Assembly (NCBI RefSeq): GCF_000282995.1
Contig: NZ_ALEE01000439.1
Location: 1 to 13,524 of the forward strand
Reading direction: 5' to 3'
DNA from: Melaminivora alkalimesophila
Lineage (GTDB): Bacteria; Pseudomonadota; Gammaproteobacteria; Burkholderiales; Burkholderiaceae_C
DNA length: 13,524 bases
In this document: one piece after another, positions 7,220 through 13,524 of the stretch
How positions within the stretch are numbered: the first letter of the stretch is position 1
Layout of the letters: the number at the start of each line of letters is the position of its first letter
Notes under the pieces: model-generated
The model's input: only the letters and a program-made list of their open reading frames with translations
The model's database searches: none
Told to the model about the DNA's origin: nothing
Translations under genes and position numbers: made by a program

Positions 7220-8005
7220 TCAGGCCTTGCCGGAGCCGGCAACGGCCTTGCGGGCCGGCGTCTTCTTGGCGGTGGGCGCCTTCCCGGTGGCGGCCTTGCG
7301 TGCCGCAGGCTTGTTCACCACCACCGTCTTGGTGGCCTTGGCAGCGGGCTTCTTGCCGGGCGCCTTGGTGGCAGGCTTTGTGGTGGATTCGGCGGCGCCG
7401 GAGGCCGCGCGCTTGCGTGGCGCGGCGCCTTCGGTGGCTGTGGTTCTCTTTGCGGCGGAACCCTTGCGGGCCACCGGGGCCTTGGCTGCAGGGGCCGTGG
7501 CTTGCGCGTCCGGGGACGGGGCGGGCCGCGTCGCGCTCTTGCGCACCGCCTTCTTCGCGGCGACACCCCCCGAGGCAGCGGCCTCGCCGGCGTCTTCCGA
7601 CGCCATGGTCTTGCGCGGCTTGGCGGCGCCCAGCTTCATGCGCACCGGCTTCTCGCCCCAGATTTCCTCCAGGCGGTAGTACTGGCGAATGGCTGGCTGC
7701 ATCACGTGCACCACGGCCTGGCCGCAGTCGACGATGATCCACTCGCCGTTGTCCTCGCCTTCCGTGCGCGGCTTCGGGAAGCCGGCCTCGCGCACCGCGT
7801 CGCGCACGCTGGCCGCCAGCGCCTTGGTTTGCCGGTTGGAGGTGCCGGTGGCCACCACCACGCGCTCGAAGAGCGGCGAGAGGTGTTCGGTATCGAAGAC
7901 CTGGATGTCGTGCGCCTTGACGTCCTCCAGGCCATCGACGATGGCGCGCTGGAGCTTGGTCGTGTCGCGCTTGGCTGCGGTTTCCGATTTGATCGAAGTG
8001 GTCAT
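7220..8005 (-). CDS. rsfS: Ribosomal silencing factor RsfS with a long histone H1-like C-terminal tail
   Basis: Binds ribosomal protein uL14 on the 50S subunit and blocks subunit joining when nutrients are scarce. The RsfS/Iojap domain spans about residues 16-118. Typical stretches are VVVATGTSNRQTKALA (49-64), EGEDNGEWIIVDCG (82-95), VVHVMQPAIRQYY (98-110) and LEEIWGE (112-118). The family usually ends near residue 105-140, but here about 130 extra residues follow in frame. By my count this tail (131-261) has 30 Lys/Arg, 41 Ala and only 6 acidic residues, with short repeats of the KAPTAKKTPARKA type. It looks disordered and nucleic-acid binding, like bacterial histone H1 homologues. The DNA shows no break or composition jump, so I read it as a genuine extension. 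No strong ribosome-binding site precedes the ATG. Confidence 0.92.
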   Translation of the reverse strand: MTTSIKSETAAKRDTTKLQRAIVDGLEDVKAHDIQVFDTEHLSPLFERVVVATGTSNRQTKALAASVRDAVREAGFPKPRTEGEDNGEWIIVDCGQAVVHVMQPAIRQYYRLEEIWGEKPVRMKLGAAKPRKTMASEDAGEAAASGGVAAKKAVRKSATRPAPSPDAQATAPAAKAPVARKGSAAKRTTATEGAAPRKRAASGAAESTTKPATKAPGKKPAAKATKTVVVNKPAARKAATGKAPTAKKTPARKAVAGSGKA

Positions 8006-8072
8006 CGGGCGGTTTCAGGAAAAAAAGGGAATGGTGTGCACTATAGCCGCGAGCCCGCAGGCCCGGCTGTAG

Positions 8073-8090
8073 GCGCGCGCCGCCGCGCGC
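8073..8090. terminator. GC-rich hairpin, 7-bp stem with 4-base loop
   Basis: GCGCGCG (8073-8079) pairs perfectly with CGCGCGC (8084-8090) around CCGC. It lies 26-43 bases past the hemF stop on the minus strand. There is no T-run after it, so it is not a classical intrinsic terminator. It could stall polymerase or protect the 3' end of the hemF message. Confidence 0.4.
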
Positions 8091-8092
8091 GG

Positions 8093-8108
8093 TCCCGGGC
8101 GCCCGGGA
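8093..8108. repeat. Perfect 16-bp palindrome just after hemF
   Basis: TCCCGGGCGCCCGGGA is its own reverse complement. It begins eight bases past the hemF stop codon on the minus strand and is followed three bases later by the second GC hairpin. It may act as a transcript 3'-end structure together with that hairpin, or as a binding site for a dimeric protein. Sequence alone does not decide. Confidence 0.5.
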
Positions 8109-8115
8109 GTGCGGC

Positions 8116-9069
8116 TCAGAGCCAGTCGCGCCGCTGCAGGAAGCGCTCGCCGAGCTCGGCTTCCGGCGAGCCGGGCTCCCACTCGCGCCGGTAGCTCCAT
8201 GCCACCAGCGGCGGCATCGACAGCAGGATGGACTCGGTGCGCCCGCCCGACTGCAGCCCGAAGTGCGTCCCCCGGTCCCAGACCAGGTTGAACTCGACGT
8301 AGCGCCCGCGCCGGTAGAGCTGGAACTCGCGCTCGCGCTCGCCCCAGGGCGTGTCGCCGCGCCGCTGCACGATCGGCACGTAGGCGCCCAGGAAGGCATC
8401 GCCCACGCTGCGCATCATCGCCAGGCTCTGCTCGAAGCCCAGTTCGGAGAAGTCGTCGAAGAAGATGCCGCCCACCCCGCGCTGCTCATCGCGGTGTTTC
8501 AGGTAGAAGTACTCGTCGCACCAGCGCTTGAAGCGCGGGTACAGCTCGTCCCCGAACGGCGCGAGCGCATCCCGGCAGGCGCGGTGGAAATGCACCACGT
8601 CCTCGTGAAAGGCATAGAACGGCGTCAGGTCCATGCCGCCGCCGAACCAGCACACCGGCTCGGCGCCCGGTTGGCCGGCGGCGATCATGCGCACGTTCAT
8701 GTGCACCGTCGGCACATAGGGGTTGCGCGGGTGGAACACCAGCGACACGCCCATGGCCTCGAAGGGCGCGCCAGCCAGCTCGGGCCGGTGCTCGGTGGCG
8801 GATGGCGGCAGGCGCGGGCCGCTCACGTGCGAGAAGCCGCAGCCGGCGCGCTCGAAGACGCGGCCGCCCTCGAGGATGCGCGTGACGCCGTCGCCCTGCA
8901 GGCTGCCCGAGCCCGCGGGGCGCTGCCAGGCGTCGCTGCGAAAGCGTGCCCCGCCCTGCCCGGCCGGCCCCTCGAGCGCCTCGACGGCGTCGGTGATGCG
9001 CCCCTGCAGCTCCTGCAGGTAGGCGCGCACGCCGGCCACGGCCGGGTTGTCGGCGAGCAGCGTGGCCAT
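8116..9069 (-). CDS. hemF: Oxygen-dependent coproporphyrinogen III oxidase
   Basis: Converts coproporphyrinogen III to protoporphyrinogen IX by two oxidative decarboxylations with O2, late in haem synthesis; a soluble homodimer. The 317 residues are slightly more than E. coli HemF (299). Characteristic blocks are TVHMNVRM (121-128), [13 protein letters not shown] (140-152), [16 protein letters not shown] (191-206) and [17 protein letters not shown] (260-276). The latter contain the conserved His, Asp and Arg residues of the active-site cleft. The ATG at 9069 shares its A with the purD stop (TGATG), and GAAGAG stands just before it, so translation is coupled to purD. An oxygen-dependent enzyme implies aerobic or microaerobic life; whether an oxygen-independent HemN also exists cannot be told from here. 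Confidence 0.95.
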   Translation of the reverse strand: MATLLADNPAVAGVRAYLQELQGRITDAVEALEGPAGQGGARFRSDAWQRPAGSGSLQGDGVTRILEGGRVFERAGCGFSHVSGPRLPPSATEHRPELAGAPFEAMGVSLVFHPRNPYVPTVHMNVRMIAAGQPGAEPVCWFGGGMDLTPFYAFHEDVVHFHRACRDALAPFGDELYPRFKRWCDEYFYLKHRDEQRGVGGIFFDDFSELGFEQSLAMMRSVGDAFLGAYVPIVQRRGDTPWGEREREFQLYRRGRYVEFNLVWDRGTHFGLQSGGRTESILLSMPPLVAWSYRREWEPGSPEAELGERFLQRRDWL

Positions 9070-10352
9070 CAGCTCTTCACGGCCCGGTGGCCGATGTCGC
9101 GCCGGTACTGCGCGCCGTCGATGTGGATGCCGCGCAGCGCGTCGTAGGCGCGCGCCTGGGCCTGGCGCACGTTGTCCGCCAGCGCCGTCACGCACAGCAC
9201 CCGCCCACCGCTCACGCGCAGCGTGCCGTCCTCGTCCAGCTGCGTGCCGGCGTGGAACACCACGGCGTCGTCGGCCTCGGCCGGCAGGCCGGTGATCGTG
9301 TCGCCCTTGCGCGGCGCCTCGGGATAGCCGTGCGCTGCCACCACCACGCCGAGCGCCGTGCGCCGGTCCCACTGCAGCTCGACCTGCTCCAGGCGCGCCT
9401 CCACCGCCGCGACCAGCAGCTCGACCAGGTCGGACTTCAGGCGCATCAGGATCGGCTGCGTTTCCGGGTCGCCCATGCGGCAGTTGAATTCCAGCGTCTT
9501 GGGGTGGCCGTCCTGGTCGATCATCAGGCCGGCGTAGAGGAAGCCGGTGTAGGGAATGCCGTCCTTTTCCATGCCGCGCACGGTCGGCAGGATGATCTCG
9601 CGCATGGCGCGCGCGTGCACGTCGGCCGTCACCACCGGCGCCGGCGAATAGGCGCCCATGCCACCGGTGTTGGGACCTTGGTCACCGTCCTGGAGCCGTT
9701 TGTGGTCCTGGCTGGTGGCCAGCGCCACCACGTCCTTGCCGTCGGAGAGGACGATGAAGCTCGCTTCCTCGCCCTCCAGGAACTCCTCGATCACCACGCG
9801 CGCGCCGCCCTCGTTGTGCGCCACGCCGTAGCGGTTGTCTTCCAGCATCGCGTCCACCGCGGCGTGTGCCTCGTCGAGCGTGGTGGCGACCACCACGCCC
9901 TTGCCCGCCGCGAGGCCGTCCGCCTTGATGACGATCGGCGCACCCAGCCGGTCCACATAGGCGTGCGCCGCCGCCGGGTCGGTGAAGGTCTCGTAGGCGG
10001 CCGTGGGGATGCCGTGGCGCTGCATGAAAGCCTTGGAAAAGGCCTTGGAGCTCTCCAGCTGCGCGGCCGCCCGCGTCGGGCCGAAGATGCGCAGGCCGTG
10101 GCTGCGGAACTCGTCCACCACGCCGGCGGCCAGCGGCGCCTCGGGGCCGACCACGGTCAATGCGATCTTCTGCTCCTCCGCCCACTCGCGCAACTGCACC
10201 ACGTCGGTGATGGCCACGTTCTCCAGCTTCGGCCCGCTGGCCGTGCCGCCGTTGCCGGGCGCCACGTACACGCGCGTGGAGCGCGGCGACTGGGCCAGCT
10301 TCCAGGCGAGCGCGTGCTCGCGCCCGCCGCCCCCGATGACGAGGATCTTCAT
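9069..10352 (-). CDS. purD: Phosphoribosylamine-glycine ligase (GAR synthetase)
   Basis: Second step of purine synthesis: 5-phosphoribosylamine + glycine + ATP gives glycinamide ribonucleotide. The 427 residues are full length for the monofunctional enzyme. The N-domain begins [17 protein letters not shown] (1-17). The ATP-grasp domain spans about 100-310, with [15 protein letters not shown] (141-155), [14 protein letters not shown] (185-198), [12 protein letters not shown] (225-236) and [12 protein letters not shown] (287-298), the last containing the Mg2+ ligands Glu287 and Asn289. A strong GGAGG lies five bases before the ATG. It follows yebC by 55 bases and is translationally coupled to hemF, the usual Burkholderiales order. 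Confidence 0.97.
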   Translation of the reverse strand: MKILVIGGGGREHALAWKLAQSPRSTRVYVAPGNGGTASGPKLENVAITDVVQLREWAEEQKIALTVVGPEAPLAAGVVDEFRSHGLRIFGPTRAAAQLESSKAFSKAFMQRHGIPTAAYETFTDPAAAHAYVDRLGAPIVIKADGLAAGKGVVVATTLDEAHAAVDAMLEDNRYGVAHNEGGARVVIEEFLEGEEASFIVLSDGKDVVALATSQDHKRLQDGDQGPNTGGMGAYSPAPVVTADVHARAMREIILPTVRGMEKDGIPYTGFLYAGLMIDQDGHPKTLEFNCRMGDPETQPILMRLKSDLVELLVAAVEARLEQVELQWDRRTALGVVVAAHGYPEAPRKGDTITGLPAEADDAVVFHAGTQLDEDGTLRVSGGRVLCVTALADNVRQAQARAYDALRGIHIDGAQYRRDIGHRAVKS

Positions 10353-10357
10353 GGGAG

Positions 10358-10362
10358 CCTCC
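10358..10362 (-). promoter_or_regulatory. Strong ribosome-binding site of purD
   Basis: The minus strand reads GGAGG, then CTCCC, then ATG. It is one of the clearest Shine-Dalgarno sequences in the window and fixes the purD start. The same few bases could pair with the adjacent CTCCC, a small local fold that might temper initiation; this last point is speculative. Confidence 0.6.
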
Positions 10363-10407
10363 GGAATGGGTGTGCGGCGCGTGGTCGGGGCAGGAGGGAG
10401 GGAGGTT

Positions 10408-11127
10408 TCATAGTTCTGCGTTGTGGTAGACCGCCTGGACGTCGTCGAGGTCCTCGAGCACGTCCAGGAGCTTTTGCATGCGCGCCGCGTCGTCCTCGGA
10501 CAGCGCGACGGTGTTCTCGGCGCGCATGGTGACTTCCGCCACCTCGGCCTCCAGCCCCGCGGCCGACAGCGCCTCGCGCACGGCCTCGAAGCTGCCCGGC
10601 GCCGTCAGCACCTCGATGGCGCCGTCATCGTCCGTGATCACGTCCTCGGCGCCGGCTTCCAGCGCCACTTCCATGACCCGCTCCTCGTCGGTGCCGGGGG
10701 CGAAGATCAGCTGGCCCACGTGCTGGAACTGGAACACGACGGAGCCTTCCGTGCCCAGGTTGCCGCCGTGCTTGGAGAAGGCATGGCGCACCTCGGCCAC
10801 CGTGCGCACGCGGTTGTCCGTCATGGTGTCGACCATGATGGCGGCGCCACCGATGCCGTAGCCCTCGTAGCGGATTTCCTCGTAGGTCACGCCCTCCAGG
10901 TTGCCGGTGGCCTTGTCGATGTTGCGCTTGATGTTGTCGGCCGGCATGTTGGCCGCCTTGGCCTTGTCCACCGCCAGGCGCAGGCGCGGGTTGGTCGCCG
11001 GATCGCCCCCGCCCTGGCGCGCGGCCACCATGATCTCGCGGATGATGCGGGTCCACACGCGGCCGCGCTTCTCGTCCTGACGGCCCTTGCGGTGCTGGAT
11101 GTTGGCCCACTTGCTGTGTCCTGCCAC
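10408..11127 (-). CDS. yebC: YebC/TACO1-family translation factor or transcriptional regulator
   Basis: A 239-residue member of the YebC/PmpR/TACO1 family. The signature [17 protein letters not shown] (2-18) opens domain [22 protein letters not shown] (46-66), [13 protein letters not shown] (88-100) and [18 protein letters not shown] (115-132) follow. The acidic C-terminal part carries the usual [13 protein letters not shown] (224-236). Members were long annotated as DNA-binding regulators. Mitochondrial TACO1 and bacterial YebC proteins have since been linked to relieving ribosome stalls at proline-rich stretches, so a ribosomal role is more likely. The start is GTG at 11127 with GAGGA seven bases before it. 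It heads the minus-strand run and is divergent from the DUF853 gene. Confidence 0.93.
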   Translation of the reverse strand: MAGHSKWANIQHRKGRQDEKRGRVWTRIIREIMVAARQGGGDPATNPRLRLAVDKAKAANMPADNIKRNIDKATGNLEGVTYEEIRYEGYGIGGAAIMVDTMTDNRVRTVAEVRHAFSKHGGNLGTEGSVVFQFQHVGQLIFAPGTDEERVMEVALEAGAEDVITDDDGAIEVLTAPGSFEAVREALSAAGLEAEVAEVTMRAENTVALSEDDAARMQKLLDVLEDLDDVQAVYHNAEL

Positions 11128-11204
11128 TGCAATGTCCTCAATGCGTCGAATTGAATTAACCTTTGGCCGATTCTACGTTTGACTGCCCATTGCCCCTGCT
11201 GACC
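11128..11204. promoter_or_regulatory. Divergent promoter region between yebC and the DUF853 gene
   Basis: A 77-base gap between divergent starts, locally AT-rich around 11149-11164. The yebC ribosome-binding site GAGGA reads on the minus strand at 11139-11135. For the plus strand a weak candidate is TTGAAT (11151-11156), 17 bases, TACGTT (11174-11179), which would start transcription shortly before the ATG at 11205. No convincing minus-strand promoter pair is visible, though one must exist in or near this gap. Confidence 0.35.
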
Positions 11205-12701
11205 ATGGCCCCTCCCCTGACCATCGCCCAGAACGCCTCCACCGAATGCCGGCTCCTGCCGGGCTTGGCCAACCGCCACGGCCTGGTCACCGGCGCCACC
11301 GGCACCGGCAAGACCGTCACACTGCAGACCCTGGCCGAGCAGTTCTCGCGCATCGGCGTGCCGGTGTTCATGGCCGACGTGAAGGGTGACCTCACGGGCA
11401 TCAGCCAGCAAGGCACGATCGGCGAGAAGATGGCCGCCGTGCTGGCCGAGCGCGGCTTGGCGCAACCCGAGCCCACCGCCTGCCCCACCACGCTGTGGGA
11501 CGTCTTCGGCGCCCAGGGCCACCCGGTGCGCGCCACCGTCTCGGACATGGGCCCGCTGCTGCTCGCGCGCATGCTGGCGCTCAACGACACGCAGGCGGGC
11601 GTGCTGAACCTGGTGTTCAGGATCGCCGACGACCAGGGCCTGCTGCTGCTGGACTTGAAGGACCTGCGCGCCATGGTGCAGCACGTGGGCGACAACGCCA
11701 GGCAGTTCACTACCGAATACGGCAATGTCAGCGCGGCCAGCATCGGCGCCATCCAGCGCGCCCTGCTCGCCATCGAGCAGCAGGGCGGCGACCAGTTCTT
11801 CGGCGAGCCCATGCTCGACATCGACGATCTGCTGCAGACCGATGGCGGCATGGGCGTGGTCAACATCCTGGCGGCCGACCGGCTGATGAACGCGCCGCGC
11901 CTGTACGCGACCTTCCTGCTGTGGCTGTTGTCGGAACTCTTCGAGCGCCTGCCGGAGATCGGCGACCCGGAAAAACCCAAGCTGGTCTTTTTCTTCGACG
12001 AGGCGCACCTGCTGTTCGCCGACGCGCCCAAGGTCCTGGTCGAGCGCATCGAGCTGGTGGTGCGGCTGGTGCGCTCCAAGGGCGTGGGCGTGTATTTCGT
12101 CACGCAAAATCCGATGGACATTCCCGACAGCGTGCTGGCGCAGCTGGGCAACCGCGTGCAGCACGCGCTGCGGGCCTTCACTCCACGCGACCAGAAGGCC
12201 GTCAAGGCGACGGCCAGCACCATGCGGCCCAAGCCCGGCCTGGACATCGAGGCCGCGATCACCGAGTTGGCCGTGGGCGAGGCACTGGTCAGCTTCCTGG
12301 ACGCCAAGGGCCGACCCAGTGAAACCGAGCGCGCCTACGTCATTCCGCCCGGCAGCCAGATCGGACCCATCACGCAGGCCCAGCGCCAGGCATTGATCAC
12401 CGGCTCGCTGGTCGCTGGCCGCTACGACACGGCCATCGACCGCGAGTCGGCCTACGAGATCCTGCGTGCGCGTGCCGACGCCGCCTCGGGCCCGGCCGCC
12501 GCGCCTGGCGCCCCGGCCGCGGGCGGCGGGGGCGTGCTCAACGACCTGCTGTTCGGCACCACCGGGCCGCGCGGCGGCAGGAAGGACGGCCTGGTGCAGA
12601 CCATGGCCAAGTCGGCCGTGCGCACCATGGGCAACAGCCTGGGGCGCGAAATCCTGCGCGGCGTGCTCGGCGGGCTGATGGGCGGCAGCAAGAAACACTG
12701 A
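11205..12701 (+). CDS. HerA-like P-loop ATPase of the DUF853 (YjgR) family
   Basis: A 498-residue protein close to E. coli YjgR (500). The N-terminus resembles other DUF853 proteins up to the Walker A motif [17 protein letters not shown] (29-45). [12 protein letters not shown] (54-65) and [21 protein letters not shown] (97-117) follow. Walker B is [13 protein letters not shown] (259-271) with Asp265 and Glu266. A sensor-like Gln occurs in [11 protein letters not shown] (297-307), and [13 protein letters not shown] (321-333) may supply an arginine finger. The fold belongs to the FtsK/HerA group of hexameric pumps, but no DNA-end or nuclease partner (NurA) is adjacent and the substrate is unknown. 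The C-terminal 75 residues are Ala/Gly-rich and low-complexity. A TTG at 11163 would add 14 residues; the ATG matches the family start. No clear ribosome-binding site is seen. Confidence 0.88.
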   Translation: MAPPLTIAQNASTECRLLPGLANRHGLVTGATGTGKTVTLQTLAEQFSRIGVPVFMADVKGDLTGISQQGTIGEKMAAVLAERGLAQPEPTACPTTLWDVFGAQGHPVRATVSDMGPLLLARMLALNDTQAGVLNLVFRIADDQGLLLLDLKDLRAMVQHVGDNARQFTTEYGNVSAASIGAIQRALLAIEQQGGDQFFGEPMLDIDDLLQTDGGMGVVNILAADRLMNAPRLYATFLLWLLSELFERLPEIGDPEKPKLVFFFDEAHLLFADAPKVLVERIELVVRLVRSKGVGVYFVTQNPMDIPDSVLAQLGNRVQHALRAFTPRDQKAVKATASTMRPKPGLDIEAAITELAVGEALVSFLDAKGRPSETERAYVIPPGSQIGPITQAQRQALITGSLVAGRYDTAIDRESAYEILRARADAASGPAAAPGAPAAGGGGVLNDLLFGTTGPRGGRKDGLVQTMAKSAVRTMGNSLGREILRGVLGGLMGGSKKH

Positions 12702-12719
12702 GCCGCTGCCCAGGCCGCC

Positions 12720-12742
12720 AACCGCGTGCAAGAATCGCGGTT
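12720..12742 (+). terminator. Hairpin before upp: possible terminator, overlapping a possible extended -10
   Basis: AACCGCG (12720-12726) pairs with CGCGGTT (12736-12742) around a 9-base loop, and the second arm runs on into TTCC. It could weakly end the DUF853 transcript. The loop itself reads TGCAAGAAT (12727-12735), which fits an extended -10 box (TGn plus AAGAAT), so the same site could be the upp promoter. The two readings are not exclusive. Confidence 0.35.
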
Positions 12743-12777
12743 TTCCTGCGAATCCCATCCAACAAGAGGCCCAGCCC

Positions 12778-13410
12778 ATGAGCAGCAACGTCCACCTCAT
12801 CGACCACCCCATGGTGCAGCACAAGCTGACCCTGATGCGCAGGAAGGACGCCAGCACCAACAGCTTCCGCCGGCTGCTGGGCGAGCTGTCCACCCTGATG
12901 GCCTATGAGGTGACGCGCGACGTGCCGCTGCAGGAGGTCGAGGTGGAGACGCCGCTGGAGGTCACCACCGGCAAGGTGATCGATGGCAAGAAGCTGGTGC
13001 TGGTCTCCATCCTGCGCGCCGGCAACGGCTTTCTCGACGGCATGCTGGAGGTGGTGCCCGGCGCGCGCATCGGCCACATCGGCCTGTACCGCGACCCGCA
13101 GACGCTGCAACCGGTCGAGTACTACTTCAAGATGCCCTCGGAGATGCACGAGCGCGACGTGATCGTGGTCGATCCGATGCTCGCCACGGGCAATTCCGCC
13201 GCGGCCGCCGTCGAGCGCCTCAAGCAGCTGAAGCCGCGCTCGATCAAGTTCGTCTGCCTGCTGGCGGCGCCCGAAGGCATCGCCACGCTCCAGGGCGCCC
13301 ACCCCGAGGTACCGATCTACACCGCCGCGGTCGATCGCGAGCTCGACAGCCACGGCTACATCCTGCCCGGCCTGGGCGACGCGGGCGACCGCATCTTCGG
13401 CACCAAGTAG
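12778..13410 (+). CDS. upp: Uracil phosphoribosyltransferase
   Basis: Pyrimidine salvage enzyme: uracil + PRPP gives UMP + pyrophosphate. The 210 residues match the family (E. coli 208). The N-terminus has [19 protein letters not shown] (5-23). [16 protein letters not shown] (75-90) is the uracil/flexible-loop region. [20 protein letters not shown] (127-146) is the PRPP-binding signature. [18 protein letters not shown] (193-210) closes the uracil pocket. AGAGG eight bases before the ATG serves as ribosome-binding site. It lies 76 bases after the DUF853 gene with its own possible promoter, and no uraA-type permease is seen before the window edge. Confidence 0.97.
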   Translation: MSSNVHLIDHPMVQHKLTLMRRKDASTNSFRRLLGELSTLMAYEVTRDVPLQEVEVETPLEVTTGKVIDGKKLVLVSILRAGNGFLDGMLEVVPGARIGHIGLYRDPQTLQPVEYYFKMPSEMHERDVIVVDPMLATGNSAAAAVERLKQLKPRSIKFVCLLAAPEGIATLQGAHPEVPIYTAAVDRELDSHGYILPGLGDAGDRIFGTK

Positions 13411-13432
13411 GCGCGCGGCACGCGCACGCGCG

Positions 13433-13446
13433 GCGCCGCCCGGCGC
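13433..13446. terminator. GC hairpin after upp
   Basis: GCGCC-N4-GGCGC, a 5-bp stem with GCCC loop, lies 23 bases past the upp stop in a short gap before a probable converging gene. There is no T-run. It may act on both strands as a weak terminator. Confidence 0.25.
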
Positions 13447-13447
13447 T

Positions 13448-13524
13448 TCAGGGCACGACCTGGCCCACGGTGGCCGAAGGCGCCGGGGGCGGCGGGCGCG
13501 GCACTGGTGCGGCGGCGACGCCCG
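13448..13524 (-). CDS. Possible C-terminus of a converging gene, proline-rich (partial, cut by window edge)
   Basis: On the minus strand a frame open from the window edge ends with TGA at 13450-13448. Its last residues are rich in Pro and Ala (VPRPPPPAPS) and end ATVGQVVP. The composition suits a linker or tail of an exported or envelope protein, but 25 codons in GC-rich DNA are weak evidence and the product cannot be named. A non-coding stretch is the alternative. Confidence 0.3.
   Translation of the reverse strand, partial: GVAAAPVPRPPPPAPSATVGQVVP

Larger units (their letters stand above)
8006..8115 (-). promoter_or_regulatory. hemF-rsfS gap: possible rsfS leader and promoter
   Basis: This 110-base gap is the largest break in the minus-strand run. 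Close to rsfS it has a pyrimidine tract on the coding strand (8020-8030) and a possible -10, TATAGT, at 8045-8040 with no convincing -35. Close to hemF it holds two GC-rich hairpins, listed separately. It could end the yebC-purD-hemF unit and start rsfS-rlmH-maf-rng. No coding sequence is visible in it. Confidence 0.35.

Noticed and set aside
10387..10405. G-rich stretch between yebC and purD resembling a G-quadruplex
   Set aside because: Only three close runs of three or more G occur, the fourth being GG, and they lie on the strand opposite to the transcript.
9087..10532. 481-codon plus-strand open frame opposite purD
   Set aside because: Antisense shadow with repetitive Arg/His/Ala composition; purD is unmistakable on the other strand.
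10887..12893. 668-codon minus-strand open frame across the DUF853 gene and yebC
   Set aside because: It spans parts of three unrelated genes in antisense or off-frame positions and has no domain; the low-stop frame is expected at this GC content.
1..13524. Search for mobile elements, CRISPR arrays, tRNA/rRNA genes, toxin-antitoxin or phage-defence modules
   Set aside because: No transposase, spaced direct repeats, cloverleaf sequence or defence-type gene was seen; gene density and content are those of core chromosome. HerA-like DUF853 was considered as a defence ATPase, but it lacks the SIR2, NurA or DUF4297 partner that such systems carry.

Overview
The window is a compact, GC-rich stretch of bacterial chromosome (intergenic gaps of about 110 bp or less). 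It looks like a betaproteobacterium of the order Burkholderiales, most likely a Comamonadaceae-type genome. The basis is the run purD-hemF-rsfS-rlmH-maf-rng on one strand, a CysB regulator behind lptG and a small CbiX chelatase, and protein sequences that read like that family. This placement is inference from gene order and protein character; no search was run.

Left part (1-3677, + strand): the last codons of a gene that is probably lptF, then lptG, a short CbiX/SirB-type sirohydrochlorin chelatase, the LysR-type regulator cysB and a PLP-dependent, probably methionine, aminotransferase. The first three genes overlap by 4-base GTGA junctions. A small AT-rich island with two inverted repeats separates the chelatase from cysB and probably holds the cysB promoter and operator. 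Chelatase (siroheme for sulfite reductase), CysB (cysteine/sulfate regulon) and aminotransferase suggest a sulfur-metabolism theme.

Middle (3703-11127, - strand): reading leftward from 11127, yebC, purD, hemF, rsfS, rlmH, maf, rng and an alpha/beta hydrolase. These serve translation quality control, purine synthesis, haem synthesis, ribosome silencing, 23S rRNA methylation, nucleotide-pool cleaning and RNA processing. The order is the usual Burkholderiales one, except that nadD, often found between hemF and rsfS, is absent. That gap holds two back-to-back GC-rich hairpins. RsfS carries a long Lys/Ala/Pro-rich tail resembling histone H1.

Right part (11205-13524, + strand): a HerA-like DUF853 (YjgR-type) ATPase divergent from yebC, then upp (uracil phosphoribosyltransferase). 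A proline-rich C-terminal fragment of a converging gene may run off the right edge.

The region is mainly housekeeping. I found no convincing undescribed system, mobile element, CRISPR array, tRNA or rRNA. The points most worth a second look are the RsfS tail, the cysB upstream island, the missing nadD with its tandem palindromes, and the poorly understood DUF853 ATPase.
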